From Plasmodium malariae (taxonomy: Eukaryota; Apicomplexa; Aconoidasida; Haemosporida; Plasmodiidae): DNA of 64,000 nucleotides. The notes under the pieces were generated by a model. The model saw only the letters and a program-made list of their open reading frames with translations, searched no databases and had not been told where the DNA came from. The position numbers and the translations under genes were made by a program. Where the stretch lies: positions 2,333,001 through 2,397,000 of the forward strand of contig NC_041785.1 in NCBI RefSeq assembly GCF_900090045.1, written 5' to 3'. Shown piece by piece: positions 25,101-34,900 of the stretch. Position 1 is the stretch's first letter; each line of letters starts with the position of its first letter.

Positions 25101-25110
25101 ACGGCAATAG
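19186..25110 (+). CDS. RAD50: DNA double-strand-break repair ATPase RAD50
   Basis: Single exon, 1974 residues. The start is the ATG at 19186 (MTTFERIGIQGIRSY), because the open frame upstream has only a GTG and RAD50 proteins begin just ahead of this motif. Walker A is GNNGSGKST at residues 34-42. The ABC signature RCSSGQKVLSS lies near residue 1870, Walker B/D-loop LALDEPTTNLD near 1900 and the H-loop ILITHD follows. Between the two ATPase halves is a very long coiled coil interrupted by two CxxC motifs, C949-F-L-C952 and C987-N-M-C990; one should be the zinc hook. Low-complexity inserts include a Glu-Glu-Lys-Asn repeat at about residues 1363-1385 and a Ser/Gly/Cys tract near 1230. RAD50 with MRE11 tethers and processes DNA ends. 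Typical RAD50 is about 1300 residues, and Plasmodium versions are longer because of inserts. The ATPase motifs look intact. Confidence 0.96.
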   Translation: MTTFERIGIQGIRSYCDDVVEELEFSSPITIIYGNNGSGKSTIIECLKVSCTGDFPPNAEKGKSFVHDPLISNKMNIRGKIDLLLNNYNNKRIGISRCFNLFYSKDKNKKVKHTFRALDNNIILKKEKGEDIIITNKCVDINSHIPKLMGVSKALLENVILCHHEESLWPFSESIKIKKKFDELFGDDHFSKILEELIKCKKAANDILKKKEYELIMLKDCYEKKKNMNVEIEKNEKEIQNAKMSIQLDQEKINENTTIVENLNKKRTILYKLISDINTHFVLFEQFKYDIDQYKNLKEIYQENSKELLQFAELFKDDLTKCQHLIENVKRDILYLEKQKSERCTQSFDTFNVKESDEISHAIHVLEKREKDLLEFLESILQTDYTALSSLVSITMNDSINRLMSSTMNDSMNGKTNTLSNNLKNVSMRKIFCQEYKQLLFLVMTNEPVFFKTAEAFEKWSNIFSKKSPNFKFIVRDCIRGIVITGERYQIVHRKNNLDENVIHGVTSMEEELGDNSISSMTLTQNTRASTPPEQNAVRKNMIFQLGKIKKIHTKKLKIIRRFINQHRTRRHKNLKRNKTLLEKVKMYKNKIEKIDKKVERIEKYKNKLSGFKLKDEIYEESLKKLENLNQLKCVFDSSIILSEMDMFTSDTNKMYNYDDYIEKKKKELNKIKNFKNELNKMMNIVTNCNLTYEHFDIVQKTHTNILNFIKEQYAFFLKLKTKCYKIYTTMKDSHSDVFIYIQNFLNYYNDYVQVHFETKHQSEESSSCSTVEAWDDTSDILVSRHNYSECQFESSGMEKTNHIKNTKLNKVISLGIPKIQTNQQQCLDNLEIDEEVKEQMKKRNNAFMNELDSKIKKKRKKTFDFSFQIDEHMLHLLNSIMNKYLDKYELKIVDIEREVQLLKERLILISKELHDINKMVKSYADILSEFHIMLEEKQVRSVNTMVTCFLCNKKDIKKIKQSISTLRHRDETLNNFFGMVESTKQCNMCTSTILDEQLTNVKLNVCREKEEIYKQIEESEKELTNLKRKKREILPVVRFYHSHIEHIHREIISQNDDLKSVQKHMTDIQSKLDRCALKIYKINEKHTLIKELQKTCVHLISREKDIIYERDQLISCHVHMVEVFSSFQKMQNAEDKWSEAIYPLLDSMEKEEVGEARGLNEEREVKETKTTVLKELKGFLNNFIELCNHKKSMVCILERSNEYINDIYVLLGKHVADDNTGIAEITGSNIGSSSCSSSSGRCYDYLKGRAITNHENMLREGKNTLEIRTMNTEKTEVGKETIKSNEGVNVMTSLKLVKHESYVDNIKKEGINMIAGESNTNDIRITMNNCMTECKKGEEKIKQTQHLIQSYLVKGEIQNEGENEEKNEEKNEEKNEEKNEEKNEMYEEEEKKNKQKKREENCGFSPDTHTCVHYLERTINNNKCFGKPHDKLYEKLYDKLMLFLNTEEAKKEQQLDVLHKMKCFSNDRKEYIKKKMHELESCIRTERKKRQVLNKMESYISYYLKKKTCVQNLINSTFLLIKKCDGKNKYIKRCIRSSKNSIFFENQNYYVKMNIMKELAENVLLTETEKEQEEKKLKKVKEQLYTNEIIKSESNELAKKINEKKEQILRLEAEKLNMEKMLHNILINTNLKKMHESFLSHQKSFISSLNELKNSFWYVQEGVQKEGEKEEELTEVHSIVNMLKQKFEMNRDIYTFINETFEFLIHKNKLFEIINREKEKIKEKIETYNKYITSLQVKEAEMNGKICLREEYIQKLKSDIKSKLFMNIEKEYKKKIIEIFVYKNVIKDICNFHNSFDQAIIKFHSLKMQEINISIKNLWRRVYNSADIDYIYIKSDVQTENNGKINQRRSYNYRVVMVKDNCELDMKGRCSSGQKVLSSIIIRLALAESFSIKCGILALDEPTTNLDKSNSKNLASLIANIVDLRKDSSTFQLILITHDNYFVDILSQYGLTNCFYKIKRDVHGYSKIEKIRQ

Positions 25111-25202
25111 GGCTGGTACATAAAATTGGCTAATATTCACGCTTTTTTTTTTTTTTTTTTGTTTTTGTATGTATGTACCTATCTGAACATATGTATATAT
25201 AC

Positions 25203-25258
<56 letters not shown>

Positions 25259-25620
25259 TATGCGTATTATGCGCACATTTTCCCCTTTCCACTTTTTAAA
25301 ATTTTGTAGCATTTTCCACATTTACCTGCTTTTAATTTTTAATTTTAATTTTAATTTTATTTGCCGTTTTTGTTTGTCATTAGGTATGAATGTAAAAGGG
25401 TATTAGTGCTTTAAAAAAAATGATTTCCTTTTTTTTTTTTTTTTTTCCTTTTACCATTTTGCAAGGGTCATAAAATGTACTATGCAGATATGCGTAATGG
25501 CTAGCAGTTGTTTTCAGTTTTTTTTTTAACATTTGTCATGTGTCTACAGTATATTATTTATTTTGTTTCTCATTTCATTGTTTTTTCTTCCTCTTTCCTT
25601 TTGTTTTCTGCCAAACGAAG

Positions 25621-25719
25621 AGACTATCACATGTTAAGAACCGCGAACTTTTGATAATGAACATGAAGTCCGCTGTTAAACATGCACGAATTAATCTTCT
25701 TCGTTACGTTGATATTTAA
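25621..25719 (+). other. Possible orphan terminal exon
   Basis: After a T-rich acceptor-like sequence ending CGAAG at 25620, a frame of 32 codons (RLSHVKNRELL...INLLRYVDI) with mixed, amphipathic composition runs to TAA at 25717-25719. That is unlike the surrounding low-complexity DNA. I could not find a matching upstream exon with agreeing phase between here and RAD50. It might be the last exon of a small gene, or chance. Confidence 0.2.
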
Positions 25720-26159
25720 TTATTTTAATAATAATGATACGAATGAGTATGCAGTTTTATGAACATTATTATGAACATTAGTAAAAAAGACCTTATAGTT
25801 TTTGTGAAAATTAAATATATCATTATTAATAAATTAAAAAAGGAAAAATAAAACGTTACTATATAGTATACGTAAAAAGGGCGGCGAGAAACAAAAAAAA
25901 AAAAAAAACAGTAAAAATATTATAGTTATACAATAGCATTGTGTAACAATAGTAGAGAGAAAGAGGATACATGATTTACAACTAACGGACAACTTACAAG
26001 TTAAGTTAAAAAGAGCTAGCCCTCTAATGTATCAAACGGGAAAACTTAAAAATTTTTTTTTTTTTTTTTACGAAAAATGTAACAGTCGAAAAAGGGAGTT
26101 TACAAACATTTGTAGGATATATATAACTCTTTGAAGAATTAAGAAGCAAACAAAAAAAA

Positions 26160-26204
<45 letters not shown>

Positions 26205-26332
26205 AAAAAAAAAAAGATACATGCATAAAATGTTCACATTTTAAATCAAAACAAAAGAACAAAAAAAAAAAAGATACATGCATAAAATGTTCACATTTTA
26301 AATCAAAACAAAAGAACAAAAAAAAAAAAAAA
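26160..26332. repeat. Poly-A tract and two-copy direct repeat
   Basis: A run of about 43 A is followed by a unit of about 58 bp (core gatacatgcataaaatgttc) present twice, with a longer A run at the end. Confidence 0.85.
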
Positions 26333-26701
26333 AATTTCTTCAAGTCATAGGTATAAACATAAATATACTATATTTATGTACATAATGTTAAATAATAAAT
26401 TAAAATTTAAAATGTTCAAATTAAACATTTATTCTATGAACCATAAATTTATGTCTGCTTACGCCTGGTTGTGTGAATGTATATGTTACGAGAAAATGGT
26501 ATATCCTATTGTCCACATGTTCATTGATTTATTTGTTTATATTTAACAATGCCGATGTTTGAATGCATATGGATGTATTTATGTATGCGTGGGTGTGCCT
26601 GTTCCCATGCGCGTGCTTGGGCGTGTGTTGTGTGCTTATGCAGTCGTTTTCTCTCTTTCCTGTATCTCTCCTTAGCAAACAGCGAAAATGTAAGGGAGAA
26701 A

Positions 26702-27529
26702 CTAATTCATTAGCTTGGTTGGATCGTATGGCACACCGTTCTCTAATCTGTGCTTGGACATTATTATAGGTTTTACATTTAAACTAACATTATCATATAG
26801 CTGCCCGTTTTCATCTAATCCTGTTGCATCTAAATTCTTATTTTGAGATTCAGCTAAAGACTCTAAATATTCATCTACCAAATAGTAGTTGTAGTAATAT
26901 TTGAATTTGGAATACGGCTCCTCTTCATTAGTGCGCATATAAGACTTTTGTGAAAAATTTTTGTTAAAAAGACAATTATATTTAGAATTAGCTTTTCCAT
27001 CAGCATTGTTATTGTGGCTATTTTCATCATAGTAGTTGTCATCATAGGCATTGACATCCATATCATCTGGTTTGCTTTTTATTCTGGAGGCATTTAGTTC
27101 TTTTGAAAGTTTATTCTGACTGTGAACCCAATCATCTACAACATCATCGGGTAAGGATATTTTTGTGCTACAATCTTCCACCGGTAATTTTATTTTACAG
27201 GTTTCATGATAAACAGGTTGCCATTCTATATTTTGATCATAAACAGGAGTACATGTTTTTAAATTTTTAGAATTATTTTCCTCTTCATGTACGTTTTTAT
27301 TAATTCGAAGTTTTGTTTTTTGGAGATCCCTTATGGATTGATCGTATTTACTTGAAAATAGTCTTCTTATTTTATCCTTGATACTTCCTCCACTAGTTTG
27401 TTCTTCATTATGACATTCTGATCTACTTTTAATATTTTGTTGTATTAGGCTTCTTGCTCTGTTTTTATATATAACAGTTTTATGAAATTGCTCATGTTCA
27501 TTTGAAGCTAGCGAGGAACAATTATTCAT
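26702..27529 (-). CDS. Conserved-looking protein of unknown function, 275 aa
   Basis: Single-exon ORF, ATG at 27529 (MNNCSSLASNEHEQ), TAG at 26702-26704. Composition is mixed and non-repetitive over most of its length, unlike random ORFs here, which supports a real gene. The N-terminal 70 residues are basic (IKDKIRRLFSSKY). The middle has several Cys and Pro residues (VYHETCKIKLPVEDC) and an acidic Asp/Asn/Tyr stretch, and the C-terminus is Tyr-rich (KFKYYYNYYLVDEYLE) before a polar tail. No signal peptide, membrane span or catalytic motif is visible. I do not recognise the family. It converges on RAD50 and is divergent from the NDK/AK gene 2.8 kb away. Confidence 0.75.
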   Translation of the reverse strand: MNNCSSLASNEHEQFHKTVIYKNRARSLIQQNIKSRSECHNEEQTSGGSIKDKIRRLFSSKYDQSIRDLQKTKLRINKNVHEEENNSKNLKTCTPVYDQNIEWQPVYHETCKIKLPVEDCSTKISLPDDVVDDWVHSQNKLSKELNASRIKSKPDDMDVNAYDDNYYDENSHNNNADGKANSKYNCLFNKNFSQKSYMRTNEEEPYSKFKYYYNYYLVDEYLESLAESQNKNLDATGLDENGQLYDNVSLNVKPIIMSKHRLENGVPYDPTKLMN

Positions 27530-28794
27530 TTTAGCAACAATCTCGAATTAAAAAAAAAAATATATGACAGTAGAGCAAATGGCGGAAAAATGGAGCAATA
27601 TAGGACAGGAGAAAAATATGGTAAAACACAGCAAAATAAAAATGTTTAAATTTTCAAAAATGGAGGAAACTTATTCGTAACTTGCAATTATATATATGTA
27701 CATATATTAACACGTATAAGACAATAAATAGAATAATATGTTTTTTATTTTTTAATGAAAATAATCTCTACATATATTCATACGGCTTTTATGTGGAATC
27801 TTATTTCTATGTTATAAGAAGTATAAATGAGTAGGGGAATAATTAAATAGGGAAAAAAAAGGAAAAAAAAAAAAAAAAAAAAAAAAGAACGCACAATATA
27901 GGCACATAAAATTTATACTTAATTTTGGCTATATATTTTTTTTTTTTTTTTAACCAAAATTACATGAATTGTTCATAATATTTAAAATGTTCCTCCGATA
28001 TTTTTAAAAAAAAAACATGAAAACCATAACAAATGAATGTGAAAATATATACAGAATACCTTAAAAGAAGTAGAACATTTAACGGATTTTTTGTAAAAGA
28101 TAAAAGCAAAAAGGAATGTTGTAGATCTAGCATAAGCATTTTTGCGAATAGGATTATTTAAATACCCGTTAAAAGTTCAACCATTTTAGTGCCTTTATGT
28201 GTAAAACAGAAAGTGTGTACTTATATATATGTATATATATTATATATATTTTAGGCATTCGTGAAATTAATATCATTGTGTGGCCCTTATATACCCTTAT
28301 TTTGTGTTTCATGAAAATGTAATATTTTCACATCTCTAATATATGTGCATACTTTGTGCATTTAAGACTTGTGAAAATTTTTGTCGTTCCACTGTGTGCA
28401 AAAATATATATATATATATATATATAATCATTTTTTTTAAATCAGTCTTACGACAAAACGCAAAATTATTTACTTGCAACATCAAAAGAACAGTTCAAAA
28501 GAAGTAATATGAAACTCGTGTAATCTTAAACTAGTAAATATAAATAAGAATAAAAAGTACAAATTTGATGAAGCAAAATTTAAATGGTTGTACATGTGTA
28601 ATGAGACCTATACTATTATAATTGCAAATGCATGTTTATAATTAGCTAGAAAAAAAAAAAAAAATTTATGAATATATACATATAATAATATTTAACATAT
28701 TACGCGTAATAAATTCCAAAAGAATAAAATATTTACAATTTACATTCGCTGTTAACCTGCAGGATATCAAAGCACGTTTGGTGATTTTACATAT

Positions 28795-28832
<38 letters not shown>

Positions 28833-30338
28833 CATAAATGAATAAACAAATAAATAACAAAACTTTTATACTCAACACCTTTTACTGTAAAATATTACTT
28901 CCTAATGGTAGTATCTCTTTGCTCACAATACCAGGAAAAGTAAATAAACTGAGGATATGTTAACAGTTGCACACAACTTAAAATGGCAAAGTACAACAAG
29001 AGTTTCTTAAAATTGTAGATTTTCCTTAAAATTATTTTCTACCTATTATTTATTATATACCATATTTTATATATTATTTATTATATATTATTTATTATGT
29101 ATTATGTATAATGTATTATGTATTATTTATTATTTATTATTTATTATTTATTATTTATTATGTATTATGTATTATGTATTATGTATTATTTATTATTTAT
29201 TATATATTATTTATTATGTATTATTTATTATTTATTATTTATTATGTATTATTTATTATGTATTATTTATTATGTATTATTTATATATTCCTTCTTCTTT
29301 CTAGAATATATGAACAGAATTTATAGCAAGAAAGAGACATTTTCTATCTTTACGCAAATCTTATATATAGGTTAAACATTTGAAGAGCCACAGAAATTTT
29401 AAATTTGACGAGTTAACATATTGCAAACATTTACACAGTAATTCATTTTAAAAAACATACTTTAATAAAGGATCACTTATAAGTTCATTTTTTGTATTCC
29501 TAGTATAAATTTTTTTTTTTTTTTAAATATACATTTACATTTTATAATTTTACTAGTTTCCAAAACATCAGTGTCATTTTACTCTTTATTAAAAAAGATC
29601 GTTTTTTATTTTTTTATTTTCTTTTTTTTTTTAAATAAATTAAATATCTTTTATTTATCATAAAAAAGTAAGGGAAACATTTATTACATAACAAACAGGA
29701 ATCTTCAAAAAAGCAAAAAAGTAAAAAATGTGTGTTTTACATTCACAGTAAAAATGAGTTAAGCTTTTAACATATTTTTGTGTAAAAAAAAAAAAACATA
29801 ATGTTTAAAAAAAAAAAAAAAATTGTCTTCTTATTTTTTTAGAATATAAGATTTTAATGAAATCAGGAAAAATAATTTTACGTTAGAAGTTATGATATAA
29901 GGGGTGTCCATTTACACTATTTTTAATTTAAATGAATTATATATATATATATATATACATATCTTTGTATATATGTATGTATGTATGCATGTACGCTTTC
30001 CAAACATGTAGTATGATATTCTAAGCACAATTTTTGTAAGCATAATGGAATCATATGTACATTATTAATCCATAAGTAATGTCTAAAAATAGTGCTTATT
30101 TTTTTATATATTAATTTATATAAAAATATAATTTTCGGAATGAAAAGGAAAAAACTAAAATAACGTTAAGATATTAACAATAGATTTCTTAAAAATATGT
30201 GTATCGAACGAAATCGTGGTGAACTATATAATTTTAAAAGAAGTAAATATATTTGTTTATAAGAGTCCATTATTTAATGCTAATATACTACTTTTTAATG
30301 TATCTTTATTTTTTTAATATTACTCCTACTAAACTATA
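27530..30338. other. Divergent intergenic region, 2.8 kb
   Basis: 5'-to-5' spacer. It carries poly-A/T near 27855-27885, 27940 and 29510, (AT)n at 28400 and 28795, and a TTATTTATTA/TTATGTATTA array at 29040-29283. All longer ORFs here come from those repeats. No RNA gene was recognised. Confidence 0.6.
29040..29283. repeat. TATTATTTATTATG tandem array
   Basis: About 240 bp of 7-bp half units (ttattta / ttatgta) in irregular alternation. Open in all three plus frames, coding only Tyr-Leu-Leu-Ile type repeats. Confidence 0.9.
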
Positions 30339-31452
30339 ATGAAGGACGAAAGGTGTATTTTTGTTATTTTTCCTGATGTTACTAATAATTTTAAAGTAAA
30401 AAATTAAAAAGCAGTTATCAGACGAAATGATACCATTTAGGCAAATAAATTGGGATACCAAAAATAAATGTGTGTGTACATGTATGCATGTATACCTTCA
30501 TGCGCATAGGCATAAACATAGAAAACGCAAAAAATACACAAGTATGTTCAAACGTATATATTCACACATATATGTTCACATGCATATGTTCACGCGTATA
30601 TGTTCACTCGAATATGTTTATCCAAATACATGTTCACAACTATATCCACACAACTGCGTCTACACAACTAGGTCCAGACAACTATGTTTACACAACTATG
30701 TTTACACAAATATCTTTACATCAATGTAGGATGAAGAAGTCATAAAAAAATTAGAGGAAAAAAATTTCATTATTTTAAAGAAAAAGAAAGTTCACTTAAC
30801 AGAAGTAAATAATTACTTATACTGACCTCTCAGAAATACATGCACATAAACAAATATAAATATCTATGTATGCTTGTATGTATATGTGTGTGTATTATCA
30901 CGCAGCGCGCAATTAGTGTATGAAATATTTAAATGTTCGGTAAAAGTGATGAAAGAAACATTTAATATTAGTATAAAGTAGTGTAAACGAAAGAAACATA
31001 AAATAAAAGTTATAAATGTAGATAAGGTTGCATGAGTTAAGAACAAAAGGAATCTTTGGCATATCTTGTACAAATTAAAAATAATCAGAAAAATATTCTT
31101 TATTTACGCTTTTTTTTTTTTTCTTTCTTTCATTCTTTTTTTTTTTTCTGCTTTATTCTTGAAGAATGATATAAAAGAAATATTTAATTATAAACCTGAG
31201 CAATATAAACATATAAATGAATTTTATGAGTACATAGAAAGTGGGGTGTCTGTTATTTCTTTGCTCGAACATATGGATGGAGATACATCAACAAAATTAA
31301 ATTCTTTAATTAAGAGCACGTCCATCTTGATAAAGGACGAGAAATACTTTGAATGGTAACGCACACCTATATGTGTACATGGGTATACATATTCATGTTT
31401 TGTATGGGGGCAGTTGTACCCGTATTCATATACGTGGGTGTGCATGCAAGTA

Positions 31453-31487
<35 letters not shown>

Positions 31488-31936
31488 ATACGTATAAATG
31501 TTTCCCTTTTATAAACTTTTCGGTAGCTTGGAATATCAGTGCAATTTGAAGTGCAGAAACATCCCCTTTTATTTTAGCAAGAATAACTGGTATTTTAGCA
31601 GAGACCTGAACTATTTTTTCCCGTTATATAACAATAACAATTTGGAAAGAACTTTAATAATATTAAAACCAGACATCATAGAACAGAATAACATAAGTAA
31701 TATAATTAACGATATTTTAAACTTCGATTTATTAATAGTAGCTATAAAAAGGGGAACACTATCCATTGATCATGCAAATAAATTATATGAAGATTCATTA
31801 AATAAGGTATTACATAATTGTTCCATACAGAAAAAAAAAAAAAAAAAGTAAAAGTGATATACGTAAAATAAAAAGTGGTCTCACACTTTCGGTATCCTTC
31901 TCCCTTTATCTTTATCCCTATCTCTACCCCTAACTA

Positions 31937-31979
<43 letters not shown>

Positions 31980-34900
31980 CTCATGCAACTAGCCTTATTA
32001 CAACTCTCTGATAGACTTCATGACCTCTTCCAAGGGGATAGGTTCGGGACTATGGGGGAAAGAAAAAAAAATTCAAATGAAATATATGCATAAATGCGTA
32101 TATATAAATATGTGTATATGTGTGCTAGTTTGCATGCATATGTATGAATGTACATCACGCACTAAATTGGTTACCTGTTTATCCTCCATCTTTTCTCAGT
32201 CTGCTTGGTAATAGAAGGCAGGAACTGTAAAAAACGAGCACACATTCTTTGCGGTCCCCCTGTATCAGAGGTTAATTTTGACGACATGCCAAAAAGTTGC
32301 CTAAAAAGAAAATATGGAACTAGCGAAATCAGAAATGCCGTGGTATTGAGAAAAACACAGAAAAAAGCAGAAATAAAACGCAGAAAAAAATGCAAAAAAG
32401 ACAGGAAAAGAAAAAATTCTGCATTGTATCCATGTGTATAGTATGCTCGAGTTAGCTTCTCCATACCCACATGCGATTTTTCCTTTTTGCAATTTTAAGC
32501 ACACTCCAAGCGAGGACAAAATAGACAAAGAAATAGATCTATTTTTCGGTGATGATAACTTTAAGTGTGAAAAGGGAATTATATTAATTAAAAAAAGCGC
32601 ATTAGATCCAAAAGATTTAAATAATTTGAGGATGTATTTAGACTATTACGGATTTCAAATAGTAGAAGAAAAAATAATATCAATGAAGGATGAGAGTATA
32701 AATAATACGATGGAAGAAGAAGAAATTAGGAATATGTGTATGAGTGAAGAATATATAATAACTATTATGGTATCGAGAATAAACTGCATTATGTGTCTTT
32801 ATTATTTAATGGGATTAAGTACTGTAAAAGAGTCTGTATTGAAAAGACCAAGAAGTATAAGAAGTATATTTTTTAAAAATGATGATGATATATTATTTGT
32901 AAAGGATAGCAAGAAAATAAATAATCTTGTAAAGAAATACTTTACTTTTGAAAAATATAATAACATTATTACAACTGATATGGTGAAGAATTTTATATTT
33001 TGTAAAAGTGTTACTAATTGGAAGCAAGATGAAGAAAATATAAAATTGAAAGATATCCTATTGGACTGTTTTACTAAAATTTGTGAACTGAAACCAAATG
33101 AAGATTCAGCCATATCATGGATAAGCAAATGGCTTAACCAAAAGGGGAAGGAGATAAATGAACAAGTAAGAAATAAAGAGGAGGTACAAAAAAAAAAGGA
33201 AATGCTGGATTTGTTCAAAAATAAGAAGCAGAGAAAAGAAGGAGAAAAAAAAACAAATGAATCAAAAAAAATAAATCACAATGAGGATAATGAAAAAGAT
33301 ACAAATGACAATTTTAATATATCATTGAAACATACTGTTGAAGTGATAAAACAAGATACGTGTAATAAAAAATTTGTGTTAATACATCAGATCTGGATGG
33401 ACGAAGATACACAGGGAAGTGAAGACAGGGATAATGAAAGGGATAAGTTAAAAATTATAAAACATCTTGAAAAATTAAATTATGTTAATTTAAATTTTAG
33501 CGAATTATGTGAAAAAGAAGAAAAAAATAATACTCTGCTTGGAAAAAAAATTGAATACACTAAGAGGAAATACAAACATTTAACCGTTGACTTAATAAAA
33601 CGTATTTTAAAAGAAAATATAGATGTAAATAAGTCGTATAGTAATTACATAGTAACAGGTTTTAAAAATATTGTAGATTATTCTTACCTAACTAGGGAGG
33701 ATATAATACCGAGCTCCTTTTGTGTATTAGTCGTCAGGGGAGGGAAACATCTCCATAGGGATGAATCAGGCGAAGAAGACAGAACGACCATAAAATACAA
33801 ACCGTTCTTAGAACTTTTGCATAGGGAAAACCAGAATGGAAATGATGACTATGAGAATGACAAAAGTGGATATTTGTTAAGGACGTTTTTAAATAAAGGA
33901 AAAATATTAATATATAGAAATACACAAAATTATTTCTGTGAATTTATAAAATTGTTTCAAAATGAAATTGTTCTCTTTTTTGGAATAAACACTAATCATA
34001 TAAAAAATATAATTTTATTCCTTGTACATAATTATAATTATTATTTTATAAAATATGATATGTTAGTTAAGGAGGAAAAGAAGAAGAAAAGAAAAAAACA
34101 TAGTAATAACATGCATGTGTGTGATGGTCAAAATTATTCATCTTCTGCTAACTTGTTTTCTATTCTAATTGAAAAAATAATGATTTTAATGAACAGAGAT
34201 TATAGGAAGTTTATTTTATGTAATTTTTTCCTTACCCCACAGCAGTTAGAAGTTCTAAATCAGAGAGTTAACTCTAGGTTGATTTTCTTCCATTTTAAGT
34301 GCAAAGTTGACGTGGACTCACGAGAGATTGCCAAGGGGGGAAGACTCATATTATCACCGCTGTACGGGAGGGGAAATAACAAAAAAGGGTTGAACAGTGG
34401 TGTGGTGAGTAGCAGTATGATGAAAAGCACCATGGTAAAAGACAGCGCGCCATATTATTGCATGCGTACCAGTGCAAAAATAGTAGAAGACAAAGACTTC
34501 ATTACATTTACTATTAAAAATGATGCAGAAAAGATGCTGGACTGTACATCCTTTCTATTTGATATAATACAAGTAGCAAAAAGGAAAATAATCCTTATTT
34601 GTAATTTAACGACTGCAAATGTAAATTTCATAGGTCTCTATCTACAGTATGAATATCCTAATATTGCATTTTGCGACTTGGATTTCATAAATGAACATGA
34701 CAGGTATGTGGTTGAGCAGAGCTCACTAGGAACACTTGTGGATGATGCATTTTATACAGAAAAGGGGAATAGTAAAAACATAAGTAGTATAGATGTAATA
34801 ATAAATAAAATGAAAAATGTTTGCTCTAAAATGAATGCAAGCTATTTTGTTTTTTCAAACTTCCCATGTAATTTACAGCTTGAGGAGTATCAAAAATTGC

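Larger units (their letters stand above)
25111..26701. other. Convergent intergenic region
   Basis: 3'-to-3' spacer between RAD50 and the 275-residue gene. It includes an (AT)n tract at 25197-25257, poly-T at 25430-25446, a 40-odd-base poly-A near 26160-26203 and a two-copy direct repeat at 26205-26330. One orphan open exon (25621-25719) is listed separately. Confidence 0.6.
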
